DNA of 64,000 nucleotides from Massilia atriviolacea (GTDB lineage: Bacteria; Pseudomonadota; Gammaproteobacteria; Burkholderiales; Burkholderiaceae_D), in the NCBI RefSeq assembly GCF_003953935.1, contig NZ_RXLQ01000005.1, positions 240,625-304,624 of the forward strand, written 5' to 3'. A program made the position numbers and the translations under genes. Each line of letters begins with the position of its first letter. The stretch's first letter is position 1. This document shows positions 1 to 8,540 of this stretch, one piece after another. Under the pieces are notes generated by a model that did no database searches, was not told the DNA's origin, and saw nothing but the letters and a program-made list of their open reading frames with translations.

Positions 1-62
1 CCAAGAGCCACCGCACCGAAGCTCCAGCTCCGGCAGCAGCTCCAGCACCAGCCGCAGCGTAA
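1..62 (+). CDS. rpsF: 30S ribosomal protein S6, C-terminal end (partial)
   Basis: Only the last 19 codons and the TAA stop are in the window; the readable tail is KSHRTEAPAPAAAPAPAAA. An Ala/Pro-rich extension is compatible with the S6 C-terminus of related betaproteobacteria. The assignment rests mainly on position: priB, rpsR and rplI follow on the same strand in the classical S6 operon order. S6 binds S18 and 16S rRNA in the small subunit platform. The tail alone would not identify the protein. Confidence 0.8.
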   Translation, partial: KSHRTEAPAPAAAPAPAAA

Positions 63-102
63 TTGTTGACAAGTTTCCCTGAACGCGGATGAGCTCACCT
101 CG

Positions 103-396
103 GTGAATCAACTCCAGTTCGTAGCCCAGATTTGCGAGCGCGACGTGTTGCGCTACACCCCGGCCGGCGTGCCCATCGTGACCGCCACTTTGCTGCACAG
201 TTCGCAGCAGATGGAAGCAGGGGTTGCCAGGTTGGTCGAATTCGAGATCACCGCGCTTGCCGCGGGCGAGATTTCGGGACGATTCAGCCAGGCCGAATTG
301 GGCGCCGTCCATCAGTTCACGGGATTTTTGGCCAAGAAGAACCGCAGCAGTAAAAGCCTGGTGTTTCACATCATTGATTTCTGTGCCGCCGCCTGA
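103..396 (+). CDS. priB: Primosomal replication protein PriB
   Basis: A 97-residue single OB-fold protein. PriB binds single-stranded DNA and bridges PriA and DnaT during restart of stalled replication forks. Length and the stretch LRYTPAGVPIVTATLLHSSQ match the PriB/SSB-like family. The start is GTG, 40 bases after rpsF, with no strong Shine-Dalgarno sequence, so expression probably depends on translation of rpsF. It lies between rpsF and rpsR as in other proteobacterial S6 operons. Confidence 0.93.
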   Translation: MNQLQFVAQICERDVLRYTPAGVPIVTATLLHSSQQMEAGVARLVEFEITALAAGEISGRFSQAELGAVHQFTGFLAKKNRSSKSLVFHIIDFCAAA

Positions 397-430
397 CGCG
401 ACAGCACATTTTTAGATACAGGAGCCTCAC

Positions 431-721
431 ATGGCATTCGGTAAAAAATTCGACAAGAACAAGCTCAAGCTTAAAGAAAAGCGCAAACAACAGAACCCAC
501 TGTTCAAGCGTAAGAAATTCTGCCGCTTCACCGCAGCAAACGTTGAACAGGTCGACTACAAAGACGTAGACACTCTGAAAGACTTCGTCCAGGAAAACGG
601 CAAGATCATGCCAGCACGCCTGACCGGTACCAAAGCGCACTACCAGCGCCAGGTTGACACCGCAATCAAGCGCGCCCGCTACCTCGCGCTGCTGCCATAC
701 ACCGATCTGCACCACGCTTAA
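431..721 (+). CDS. rpsR: 30S ribosomal protein S18
   Basis: A 96-residue basic protein. It has a lysine-rich N-terminus followed by the conserved S18 core, with [19 protein letters not shown] at about residues 27-45 and the C-terminal motif [21 protein letters not shown]18 heterodimerises with S6 on the 30S platform. An AGGAG Shine-Dalgarno sequence lies just upstream of the ATG. It is the third gene of the S6 operon. Confidence 0.98.
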   Translation: MAFGKKFDKNKLKLKEKRKQQNPLFKRKKFCRFTAANVEQVDYKDVDTLKDFVQENGKIMPARLTGTKAHYQRQVDTAIKRARYLALLPYTDLHHA

Positions 722-747
722 TCGCTGCGGATAAACTGGAGAACTCT

Positions 748-1200
748 ATGCAAATCATTCTGTTGGAAAAAGTTGTTAACGTCGGCAACCTGGGCGATGT
801 TGTTAAAGTCAAAGACGGTTACGCACGTAACTTCCTGATCCCGCAACGCATGGCTCGCCGTGCTACCGCGTCGGCTGTCGCCGAATTCGAAGTCAAGCGC
901 GCCGAACTGGAAAAAGCAGCAGCTGCCAAGCTGGCCGCTTCCCAGGCTCAAGGCGAGAAGCTGGGCGGCATGACCATCTCGATCGCGCAAAAAGCGGGCG
1001 TCGATGGCCGTCTGTTCGGTTCCGTGACCAACTTCGACATCGCTGAAGCGCTGACGAAAGCTGGCTTCGCTGTAGAAAAAGCACAAGTACGCATGCCGAC
1101 CGGCCCGCTGAAAACGACCGGCGAACACGCTGTTGCAGTTGCTCTGCACACCGACGTCGTGGTCGAGATCACGATCGCTGTCGTGGGCGAAGCTGCTTAA
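748..1200 (+). CDS. rplI: 50S ribosomal protein L9
   Basis: A 150-residue protein of the usual L9 length. The N-terminal rRNA-binding domain begins [17 protein letters not shown] and includes the signature [14 protein letters not shown] long connecting helix rich in Ala, Glu and Lys joins it to the C-terminal domain. L9 binds 23S rRNA near the base of the L1 stalk. The gene ends the ribosomal operon and is followed by a strong terminator. Confidence 0.98.
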   Translation: MQIILLEKVVNVGNLGDVVKVKDGYARNFLIPQRMARRATASAVAEFEVKRAELEKAAAAKLAASQAQGEKLGGMTISIAQKAGVDGRLFGSVTNFDIAEALTKAGFAVEKAQVRMPTGPLKTTGEHAVAVALHTDVVVEITIAVVGEAA

Positions 1201-1254
1201 GTTACATCGCGTCACACTGTTGCATTGCGGGCATCATGCTTGCAATGCAACTAC

Positions 1255-1285
1255 GAAAAAAGCCGGGTCTTCCCGGCTTTTTTTA
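1255..1285 (+). terminator. Rho-independent terminator of the rpsF-priB-rpsR-rplI operon
   Basis: A GC-rich inverted repeat (AAGCCGGG, TCTT loop, CCCGGCTT) is followed by a run of T, 55 bases after the rplI stop. A run of A precedes the stem, so it could also work in the other direction. Confidence 0.92.
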
Positions 1286-1330
1286 CGCCCAAAAGCGCCC
1301 AATTATGTCAGCCAGTTGACCCGAAGCAGG

Positions 1331-1336
1331 TATAAT
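1331..1336 (+). promoter_or_regulatory. Candidate -10 box for a possibly leaderless dnaB transcript
   Basis: A perfect TATAAT ends 7 bases before the dnaB ATG, and no Shine-Dalgarno sequence is visible in between. A start site at the usual distance would fall at or one base before the ATG. No convincing -35 hexamer lies 16-18 bases upstream, so the promoter is only a candidate. Confidence 0.4.
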
Positions 1337-1343
1337 TCGCGCC

Positions 1344-2729
1344 ATGAACGCACCATCCGATCCGCAGCTCGACGCACTCCGTATCCCGCCCCATTCCATC
1401 GAAGCAGAACAATCTGTGATCGGTGGTTTGCTGCGCGATAACGCCGCGTTCGACCGTATTGCGGACATGATGCATGCCGACGACTTTTACCGCTACGATC
1501 ACCGCATCATCTTCGAGCAGATCGTCAAGCTGATCAACCAGTCGAAACCGGCCGACGTGATCACCGTGTTCGAGGCGCTCACCAACATCGCCAAGGCCGA
1601 GGATGTGGGCGGCTTGCAGTACCTGAACGCGATGGCGCAGAACACGCCGTCGGCGGCCAACATCCGGCGCTACGCCGAAATCGTGCGCGACCGCGGCGTG
1701 CTGCGCAAGCTGATCACCGTGGCCGACGAAATCTCGGGCAACGCGTTCAACCCGCAGGGCAAGGAAGTCAAGCAGATGCTCGACGAAGCCGAGTCCAAGA
1801 TCTTTGCCATCGCCGAACAGGGCGCGCGCGGCTCGCAAGGCTGGCTGGCGGTGCAGCCGCTGCTGACCCAGGTGGTCGAGCGCATCGACGAGCTGTACAG
1901 CCGCGACAACCAGAGCGAAATCACCGGCGTGCCGACCGGCTTTATCGACCTCGACCGCATGACCTCCGGCCTGCAGCCGGGCGACCTGGTGATCGTGGCC
2001 GGCCGTCCGTCGATGGGCAAGACCGCATTCTCGGTCAACATCGGCGAAAACGTCGCCATCGACGCCGGCCTGCCCGTCGCGATCTTCTCGATGGAGATGG
2101 GCGGCGCCCAGCTGGCCATGCGTATGCTCGGTTCGGTCGGCCAGCTCGACCAGCACCGCCTGCGCACCGGGCGCCTCAACGACGAAGACTGGCCGCGCCT
2201 GACGCACGCGATCCAGAAAATGAACGACGCCCAGCTGTACATCGACGAGACCCCGGCGCTCAATCCGATCGAGCTGCGCGCCCGTTCGCGCCGCCTGTCG
2301 CGCCAGTGCGGCAAGCTCGGCCTGATCATCATCGACTACATCCAGCTCATGACGGGCAGCCAGCCGGGCGACAACCGCGCCTCCGAGATCTCGGAGATTT
2401 CGCGAAGCCTGAAGGGCCTGGCCAAGGAACTGCACTGTCCCGTGATCGCCCTGTCCCAGCTGAACCGCTCGCTGGAACAACGCCCCAACAAACGCCCCAT
2501 CATGTCCGACTTGCGCGAATCGGGCGCGATCGAGCAGGATGCCGACGTCATCATCTTCCTGTATCGCGATGAGGTCTACAACCCGGATTCGCCCGACAAG
2601 GGCACCGCGGAGATCATCATCGGCAAGCAGCGTAACGGGCCGATCGGCTCGATACGCCTTACCTGGATCGGCCAGTACACCAAGTTCGGCAACTACAGCG
2701 GTAACCTGGCGATCTACCAGGGCGACTAA
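1344..2729 (+). CDS. dnaB: Replicative DNA helicase DnaB
   Basis: A 461-residue protein of normal DnaB length. It unwinds DNA ahead of the replisome as a hexamer loaded by DnaC or DciA and interacts with DnaG. The N-terminal domain starts near PPHSIEAEQSVIGGLL. The RecA-like C-terminal motor has Walker A GRPSMGKT at about residues 220-227, Walker B LIIIDYIQLM, and the DnaB motif LSQLNRSLEQRPNKRP. It follows the S6 operon as in many Betaproteobacteria. It is intact and intein-free. Confidence 0.98.
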   Translation: MNAPSDPQLDALRIPPHSIEAEQSVIGGLLRDNAAFDRIADMMHADDFYRYDHRIIFEQIVKLINQSKPADVITVFEALTNIAKAEDVGGLQYLNAMAQNTPSAANIRRYAEIVRDRGVLRKLITVADEISGNAFNPQGKEVKQMLDEAESKIFAIAEQGARGSQGWLAVQPLLTQVVERIDELYSRDNQSEITGVPTGFIDLDRMTSGLQPGDLVIVAGRPSMGKTAFSVNIGENVAIDAGLPVAIFSMEMGGAQLAMRMLGSVGQLDQHRLRTGRLNDEDWPRLTHAIQKMNDAQLYIDETPALNPIELRARSRRLSRQCGKLGLIIIDYIQLMTGSQPGDNRASEISEISRSLKGLAKELHCPVIALSQLNRSLEQRPNKRPIMSDLRESGAIEQDADVIIFLYRDEVYNPDSPDKGTAEIIIGKQRNGPIGSIRLTWIGQYTKFGNYSGNLAIYQGD

Positions 2730-2815
2730 CCAGCAACGGCGCCGCCACGGGGCGGCGTCCTTCAGCAGTATCACGCAGCATCAATCACGCTTTAACGCGC
2801 TTTAACGGAGAGACC

Positions 2816-3442
2816 ATGTTTGGACGCCTGATGCCCACCGAGGGCAAATTTTTCGACTTCTTCAACCAGCACGCTGCGCTGTGCGTGAAGGGCGCGCATG
2901 AAATGGTCGGCCTGATGACCAACTTCGACGATCTCGAAAACCGCGTCCACGCGATCGAGAGCATCGAGAAGCAAGCCGACAAGATCACCTACGCCACGGT
3001 CGACATGCTGCACAAGACCTTCATCACCCCGATCGACCGCGACGACATCCACAAGCTGATCACGCGCATGGACGACATCCTCGACCTGATGGAAGACGCG
3101 GCGCAGACGGTCTCGCTGTACGACCTGAAAGCGGTGACCCCGGAAGCGAAGCGCCTGGCCGAACTGTGCCTGGCCTGCTGCCAGAAAGTCGAACAGGCCG
3201 TCGGCCTCTTGCACAATATGGACAACTCGCAGAAGATCGTCGCCGTGTGCGAAGAGATCGACCGCCTCGAGTCCGACGCCGACCACGTCATGCGCGCCGC
3301 CATGTCGAAGCTGTTCCGCGACGAACCGGACGTGCGCAACCTGATCAAGCTCAAGGCGATCTACGAGATCCTCGAAACCGTCACCGACCGCTGCGAAGAT
3401 GTTGCCAACATCATCGAAGGCATCATCGTCGAAAACGCGTAA
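2816..3442 (+). CDS. DUF47 (PhoU-like, TIGR00153) family protein
   Basis: A 208-residue, almost wholly helical acidic protein. The N-terminus MFGRLMPTEGKFFDFFNQHA is typical of DUF47 proteins, which resemble PhoU. These are commonly encoded directly before Pit transporters and are thought to modulate them. The Pit gene starts 11 bases after the stop, so the two form an operon. Acidic patches such as DRDDIHKLITRMDDILDLME could bind metal, as in PhoU. The partnership with Pit is inferred from family precedent and gene order. Confidence 0.93.
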   Translation: MFGRLMPTEGKFFDFFNQHAALCVKGAHEMVGLMTNFDDLENRVHAIESIEKQADKITYATVDMLHKTFITPIDRDDIHKLITRMDDILDLMEDAAQTVSLYDLKAVTPEAKRLAELCLACCQKVEQAVGLLHNMDNSQKIVAVCEEIDRLESDADHVMRAAMSKLFRDEPDVRNLIKLKAIYEILETVTDRCEDVANIIEGIIVENA

Positions 3443-3453
3443 GCGGCACCAGC

Positions 3454-4464
3454 ATGGAACAAATTCAAATCAGCATTTACGTGCTCGGCATGTTGATCGC
3501 GCTGGCGCTGCTGTTCGACTTCATGAACGGCTTCCACGACGCGGCCAACGCGATCGCCACCGTCGTCTCGACGGGCGTGCTCAAGCCGCAGACCGCGGTG
3601 GCCATGGCCGCCGTCTTCAACTTCATCGCCATCGGCGTGGTCGGCCTGCACGTGGCCACCACCCTGAGCAAGGGCACCATCGATCCCAAGGTGGTGGACC
3701 ATTACGTCATTTTCGGGGCCCTGGTCGGGGCCATCATCTGGAACCTGATCACCTGGTACTACGGCATTCCATCGTCGTCCTCGCACGCCCTGATCGGCGG
3801 CCTGGTCGGCGCCGCGGTGGCCAAGTCCGGCACCGGCGCGCTGATCGGCGCCGGCCTGCTCAAGACCGTCATCTTCATCGTGGTGGCGCCGCTGCTCGGT
3901 TTCGCCCTCGGCTCGATCATCATGCTCATTGTGGCGTGGGTGTTCGTCAAGTCGACCCCGCGCAAGGTCGACACCTGGTTCCGCCGCCTGCAGCTGGCCT
4001 CGGCCGCGGCATATAGCCTCGGCCACGGCGGCAACGATGCGCAAAAGACCATGGGCATCATCTGGATGCTGCTCATCGCCAGCGGCTACACCGACGCGGC
4101 CGATGCCGCGCCACCGAGCTGGGTCATCATCTCGTGCTACGCGGCGATCAGTTTCGGTACCCTGTTCGGCGGCTGGCGCATCGTCAAGACCATGGGCCAG
4201 AAGATCACCAAGCTCAAGCCGGTGGGCGGCTTCTGCGCCGAAACCGGCGGCGCGATCACCCTGATCCTGTCGAGCTACTTCGGGATTCCCGTCTCGACCA
4301 CCCACACCATCACCGGCGCCATCGTCGGCGTGGGCGCGTCGCAGAAGATGTCGGCGGTGCGCTGGGGCGTGGCCGGCAATATCGTGTGGGCCTGGATTTT
4401 CACGATCCCGGCGTCGGCCTTCATGGCGGCGGTGGCCTGGTGGATCGGCACCCACATCATGTAA
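3454..4464 (+). CDS. pit: Inorganic phosphate transporter, Pit family
   Basis: A 336-residue polytopic inner-membrane protein of the PiT/PHO-4 family, which imports phosphate as a metal-phosphate complex with protons. Both inverted signature repeats are visible: FMNGFHDAANAIATVVSTGV near the N-terminus and LGHGGNDAQKTMGIIWML in the middle, plus GIPVSTTHTITGAIVGVG near the end. The ATG at 3454 was chosen because it begins MEQIQISIYVLGM just after the DUF47 stop; longer readings run through that gene. A bidirectional terminator follows. Confidence 0.96.
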   Translation: MEQIQISIYVLGMLIALALLFDFMNGFHDAANAIATVVSTGVLKPQTAVAMAAVFNFIAIGVVGLHVATTLSKGTIDPKVVDHYVIFGALVGAIIWNLITWYYGIPSSSSHALIGGLVGAAVAKSGTGALIGAGLLKTVIFIVVAPLLGFALGSIIMLIVAWVFVKSTPRKVDTWFRRLQLASAAAYSLGHGGNDAQKTMGIIWMLLIASGYTDAADAAPPSWVIISCYAAISFGTLFGGWRIVKTMGQKITKLKPVGGFCAETGGAITLILSSYFGIPVSTTHTITGAIVGVGASQKMSAVRWGVAGNIVWAWIFTIPASAFMAAVAWWIGTHIM

Positions 4465-4480
4465 GCGCGCTGCCATCGAC

Positions 4481-4516
4481 AAAAAACCGCCGGTTCCGAC
4501 CGGCGGTTTTTTTTTC
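4481..4516. terminator. Bidirectional Rho-independent terminator
   Basis: AAAAAACCGCCGG, a TTCCGA loop, then CCGGCGG and a long T run. The symmetric A and T tracts mean it can end both the pit transcript (plus) and the GspE-type gene (minus), which converge here. Confidence 0.93.
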
Positions 4517-4519
4517 GTC

Positions 4520-6286
4520 CTAGCGCACGCACACCTGGCGCACCGTGCGCAGGTCGGTCAGTCCCAGCAAGACCTTTTCGATGCCATCCATCTTCAGCGT
4601 CAGCATGCCTTCGCCGAGGGCGGCGGCGAGCACGGTGGCGACCGTGGCGCGCTGCTGCAGCAGGCGCTTGATGGCGTCGCTGCCGATCATCAGTTCGTGC
4701 AGGCCGACCCGGCCCCGGTAGCCGTGGCTGCATGCGGCGCAGCCGCGCGCGCGGTACAGGGTGAAGCCGCCGCCGGCATCGGCATGGCGCGCGCGCCAGC
4801 CGGCCAGCACCGCATCCCGCGCGACGCCGGGCTCGGGCAGTTCGGCGCAGTACTCGGCCAGCAGCTGCGCGATCTCGGCCTCGTTCGCGCGGTACGGCTG
4901 CCTGCACGCGCCGCACAGGCGCCGCGCCAGGCGCTGCGCCAGCACCCCGAGCAGGGCGTCGGCGAAGTTGAACGGGTCCATGCCCATGTCGAGCAGGCGC
5001 ACGATCGATTCCGGCGCGCTGTTGGTGTGCAGCGTGGCCAGCACCAGGTGCCCGGTCAGCGAGGCCTCGATGCCGATCCCGACGGTCTCGCGGTCGCGCA
5101 TTTCGCCGACCATGATCACGTCCGGGTCGGCCCGCAGGAACGCCCGCATCACCGTCGCGAAATCGAGGCCCGCCTTGCGGTTGACCTGCACCTGGCGCAG
5201 TCCCTTCTGGGTGATCTCGACCGGGTCCTCGGCGGTCCAGATCTTGGTGTCGGGCGTGTTCAGGTGCGCCAGCAGCGAGTGCAGGGTGGTGGTCTTGCCC
5301 GAGCCGGTCGGCCCGCACACGAAGAACAGCCCATGCGGCCTGGCGATCGCCGCGCGCAGGCGCGCCAGGTTATGCGGCAGCACGCCGAGCTGCTCGAGCG
5401 GCATGGCGTCGCCGGCCGGCAGGATGCGCATGACGATGTCTTCCACCCCGCCGGCCGAGGGAATGGTCGCCACGCGCAGTTCGATATCGAGCGGGCCGTA
5501 CTTGAGGAAGCGGATCTTGCCATCCTGCGGCCGGCGCCGCTCCGCCGTATCGAGGTCGCACATGATCTTCACGCGCGCGGCCAGCGCGTTGCGGTAGCCG
5601 GCCGGGATGTCGGTGTAGGGCGCCAGCGCGCCATCCTTGCGGAAGCGGATCGCGGTGCGCCCGTTGCCCGGCAGCGGTTCGATGTGGATGTCGGAGGCGC
5701 CCTGGCGCCAGGCATCCATGATCATCTTGTTGACCAGCTTGACCAGTTCGTTTTCGACCGCCTGCGAGACCGGCTGCGGCTCGTCGCCGCCGCCCTCGTC
5801 GTGCGTCATGCCGGAGAGCACTTCGCGCAGCGAGCTGCCGTCGCTGCGCGCGGCGGTGCCGAAGAACTGGTCCATGGTGCGCCGGAATTCGGCGCGCGTG
5901 GTGACGCACCAGCGCACGCGCGACTTGGGGAAGACCTGGTTGACGATGCGGCCGGCGCGCACCCGCTCCGGGTCGAGCGCCAGCACCAGCAAGCCGTCCT
6001 GGTCTTCGTCGAGCGGCAGCCAGTGGTGGTCGTCGACGTATTGCGGCTTGAGATGCTTGAGCAGTAAAGCCGGCTTCACGCGGCCGGGCAGGTAGGGCGC
6101 ATACGGCACCCCGAAGTGGGACGCCAGCGCATTGCCGATGGCCGCCAGCGGCAGATGCAAGTCCTGCACCAGCACGTCCTCGATGTCGCGCAGCGCGGCA
6201 TGCGCGCTGCGCTGCGCCTGTTCGAGCTCGGCGGCGGATACGAGCGCGTCGCGGACCAGCGCGCCGTACTTGGTGGGTGCTTGCAT
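4520..6286 (-). CDS. GspE/PilB-type secretion or pilus assembly ATPase (orphan)
   Basis: A protein of about 588 residues of the type II secretion/type IV pilus ATPase family, which powers pseudopilus or pilus assembly. The N-terminal MshEN/GspE_N domain (about residues 1-150) is followed by the motor: Walker A GPTGSGKTTT at about residue 325, the Asp box and Walker B IMVGEMRDRETVG, and the His box LATLHTNSA. A CxxC pair (CGACRQPY) and a second one (CAACSHGYRG) form the usual zinc site. The start at 6286 (MQAPTKYGAL) was chosen; a GTG 54 bases upstream is possible. No other type II or type IV pilus genes are adjacent. Confidence 0.92.
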   Translation of the reverse strand: MQAPTKYGALVRDALVSAAELEQAQRSAHAALRDIEDVLVQDLHLPLAAIGNALASHFGVPYAPYLPGRVKPALLLKHLKPQYVDDHHWLPLDEDQDGLLVLALDPERVRAGRIVNQVFPKSRVRWCVTTRAEFRRTMDQFFGTAARSDGSSLREVLSGMTHDEGGGDEPQPVSQAVENELVKLVNKMIMDAWRQGASDIHIEPLPGNGRTAIRFRKDGALAPYTDIPAGYRNALAARVKIMCDLDTAERRRPQDGKIRFLKYGPLDIELRVATIPSAGGVEDIVMRILPAGDAMPLEQLGVLPHNLARLRAAIARPHGLFFVCGPTGSGKTTTLHSLLAHLNTPDTKIWTAEDPVEITQKGLRQVQVNRKAGLDFATVMRAFLRADPDVIMVGEMRDRETVGIGIEASLTGHLVLATLHTNSAPESIVRLLDMGMDPFNFADALLGVLAQRLARRLCGACRQPYRANEAEIAQLLAEYCAELPEPGVARDAVLAGWRARHADAGGGFTLYRARGCAACSHGYRGRVGLHELMIGSDAIKRLLQQRATVATVLAAALGEGMLTLKMDGIEKVLLGLTDLRTVRQVCVR

Positions 6287-6394
6287 GGGGTGTCCATGAT
6301 GGCGGTTGAGCGAGCCACCATGATGGGGAAGCTCGGGCACGCCGCGCTTGACCCCGCTCAGGCGTGCGAACGGAACCGGAAGCGCTCTGGCGGG

Positions 6395-6802
6395 TCAGTT
6401 AGAACCGAGCAAGTCGTGGGCGTCGAGGATGGCGTAGATGATTTCCGGATGCCGATCGAGCGAGCGCCGGATTGCGCTCGGGACGGTTTGACGGGTCTTG
6501 CGGCACAGGCCGGGCAGCTCGGCCAGCGCGATCGTCAGCCCGCGCGCGCTGCGTACTTCGTTGTTGCTGGGGGTGATGCGCAAGACCACGCCTAGCTGGC
6601 TGTGCAGGCGTTCGGTCAGCTTGTTCAGTTCGGCATAACTGGCGATGCCGTCGATATGCGCGAGCAGCTTCTTTTCTTCCTCGCGGGTCAGGCGCAGGAT
6701 GCGCGTATCGCCGCCCGGGTCGGCCAGCAAGGCGTCGCGCCGGCACACGCAGGCGCCGGGCGGACATTCGGTGCGGACAGGAAAAGGCGGTGCCTGGAGC
6801 AT
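6395..6802 (-). CDS. Conserved hypothetical protein with CPPGACVC motif
   Basis: A 135-residue soluble protein from the ATG at 6802 (MLQAPPFPVRTECPPG); a longer in-frame reading would add 31 unlikely residues. The N-terminal CPPGACVCRRDALL clusters three cysteines. The C-terminal part, ARGLTIALAELPGLCRKTRQ then SAIRRSLDRHPEIIYAILDA, is helical and charged. I recall similar proteins annotated only as hypothetical in Burkholderiales. The cysteines could bind metal, but no known site is recognisable. Function is unknown. Confidence 0.75.
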   Translation of the reverse strand: MLQAPPFPVRTECPPGACVCRRDALLADPGGDTRILRLTREEEKKLLAHIDGIASYAELNKLTERLHSQLGVVLRITPSNNEVRSARGLTIALAELPGLCRKTRQTVPSAIRRSLDRHPEIIYAILDAHDLLGSN

Positions 6803-6901
6803 GGTGTCAGGTCGCCGCGGCGACAGGAACGGGCCGGATGGATAGAGTAGCGCCGTCGCGGCCCTGGTGTCAAACGCCGCCTGCGCCGTGCGCACAGCGC
6901 C

Positions 6902-7246
6902 TCATCGACTATGCTGAAGGTCGCCGGCCGGGACGTTCATCCGATGCCCGAGGTCCGGATTGCCGTAGGTGCGGATAACTTCCGAAATGACGACGTGATA
7001 GCCGTCCAGCCAGCGCGCCTGCGCCGCCTTGGCCTGCAGATGGGCCGGGTGCTGCATCAAGGCTTGCAGCGCTTCCAGGCTTTCCCAGTAGTACACGTTC
7101 GAAAACAATCCCGTGGCGCGGTTTTCCCACGCCTCTTCACCGAGGTAGCCGGGCAGGGCCTTGGCGGCCTCGGCAATGGTTTTGTCGAGCCGATGGAACT
7201 GCTCGTCGAGGTCTTTGGTGCCGAAGATGAAGGTGGAAGAGTACAT
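6902..7246 (-). CDS. Antibiotic biosynthesis monooxygenase (ABM/YdhR-like) domain protein
   Basis: A 114-residue single-domain protein with the alpha+beta barrel pattern of the ABM superfamily: a beta strand at the start, a helix (DEQFHRLDKTIAEAAKALPGY), then NVYYWESLEALQALMQHPAH, which matches the family's conserved YWES...L..HP region. Such proteins include haem-degrading enzymes and small monooxygenases acting on aromatic substrates. No substrate can be assigned here. It lies alone between two minus-strand genes. Confidence 0.82.
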   Translation of the reverse strand: MYSSTFIFGTKDLDEQFHRLDKTIAEAAKALPGYLGEEAWENRATGLFSNVYYWESLEALQALMQHPAHLQAKAAQARWLDGYHVVISEVIRTYGNPDLGHRMNVPAGDLQHSR

Positions 7247-7313
7247 GGCCCGATGGTGGAGGTAAGAGGGTGAAAAAAGGCGATTGTGCCATGGCGCCGA
7301 CAGTCTTGCCGAT

Positions 7314-7367
7314 GAGGCATGATTGCGCGAGGCATGATTGCCTGAGACAAGATTGCGTGAGGCAAGG
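7314..7367. repeat. Short tandem repeat, 15-bp unit, about 3.6 copies
   Basis: Units begin at 7314, 7329, 7344 and 7359 with the pattern GAGGCATGATTGCGC; the third is diverged and the last is partial. It lies between the minus-strand metallo-hydrolase stop and the ABM gene start. No role is evident. Confidence 0.7.
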
Positions 7368-7395
7368 CCGATCCGCTTGCCGGCGTTCCGCGGAA

Positions 7396-8298
7396 CTAGC
7401 CCGCAAGGGTGTCCAGGTCGACCTCCAGCCCCTCGTAGGCGAGCACCACGCGCAGCCCGGCCGGCAGCGGGCCGTGGCGCCTGAGCGCCTCGGCGAACAC
7501 CGCTTCGAGTTCGTCGTCGCCCCGGGTCGGTTCATGGTGGGTGCAGTACAGGGTGCCGGCGCCGACCCGCACCGCCGTCGCCAGCGCCGCGTCGAAGGTG
7601 CCGTGCCCCCAGCCGCGCTTGGCCGGATACTCGTCGCCCGTGTACGAGCAATCGACGATCAGCGCGTCCACCCCCTGCATGGCGCGGTCGATGGCGTCCT
7701 GGCGCTGTTCGATATAGGCCTGGTAGGGCGCGTGGCCCTCGTCGTCTTCCGGATACAGATTGTAAAAGGGTTCATGGTCGCCGGTGAAAAACACCGACTT
7801 GCCGTTGCAGCTGATGCGGTAGCCCAGATTGGTCACCGGGTGGTTCATGACCACATTGTCGACCACCGCGTCGCCCACGGCCACCGGCACCCCCACGTCG
7901 AGGGTGCGGTATTCGATGGTGGCCGCCATCTGCGCTTCGCCGACCGGAAAATAGCTGTTCTGCAGCTGCACCCCCATCACATGCTCGATGCCCTGGCCGG
8001 TCGCTTCGTCGCGCGCGCCGTGCAGGCGCACCCGGCTGGTCGGAATGAACAGCGGCGTAAAGAACGGCAGGCCGTGGATATGGTCCCAGTGGCTGTGCGT
8101 GATGAAGATGTTGGCGTGCACCGGCAGGCGCGTGAGCAGGTGCTGGGCCAGCGCGAAAATGCCGGTGCCGCCGTCGAGGACGATCAGGGTGCCGTCGTCG
8201 CTGCGCACTTCGATGCAGGTGGTGTTGCCGCCATAGCGCGCCGTGCGCGGCCCCGGCGAGGGAATCGAGCCGCGCACTCCCCAGAAACGCAATTTCAT
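7396..8298 (-). CDS. MBL-fold metallo-hydrolase
   Basis: A 300-residue metallo-beta-lactamase-fold protein. It starts MKLRFWGVRGSIPSPGP with the family's GGNTTCIEV region and has the metal motif HSHWDHIHG (HxHxDH). Further ligands lie in MNHPVTNLGYR, FFTGDHEPFY and the C-terminal YCTHHEPTRGDDELE. This subgroup resembles class II cAMP phosphodiesterase or PhnP-like hydrolases and is often found with response regulators. The start at 8298 was preferred over a longer frame because of the conserved N-terminus and AAGGA just upstream. The next gene is divergent, encodes c-di-GMP hydrolysis and is followed by a cAMP cyclase, so a cyclic-nucleotide role is possible but unproven. Confidence 0.9.
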   Translation of the reverse strand: MKLRFWGVRGSIPSPGPRTARYGGNTTCIEVRSDDGTLIVLDGGTGIFALAQHLLTRLPVHANIFITHSHWDHIHGLPFFTPLFIPTSRVRLHGARDEATGQGIEHVMGVQLQNSYFPVGEAQMAATIEYRTLDVGVPVAVGDAVVDNVVMNHPVTNLGYRISCNGKSVFFTGDHEPFYNLYPEDDEGHAPYQAYIEQRQDAIDRAMQGVDALIVDCSYTGDEYPAKRGWGHGTFDAALATAVRVGAGTLYCTHHEPTRGDDELEAVFAEALRRHGPLPAGLRVVLAYEGLEVDLDTLAG

Positions 8299-8540
8299 GT
8301 CCTTACTCTCATGGCCGGAATCGTCAACGTTGCAATTACGGTCGATCATAGCGGTTTTGCCCCGCAGCGGCTGCAAAATTTGCCTTCGGCCCCGGCCGGG
8401 TACGCTTTCGTTTCCTTTTGCCCACGCCTATCGTGCGGCGATGTACAGGGCGCACGAGTGGCGTTACACTATGGGAAGTTACTCTGAAGAAAGGCATGTC
8501 GGTGTGCCGCAAGGGCGTCCCGTAGGGCCGGTGAACCATC

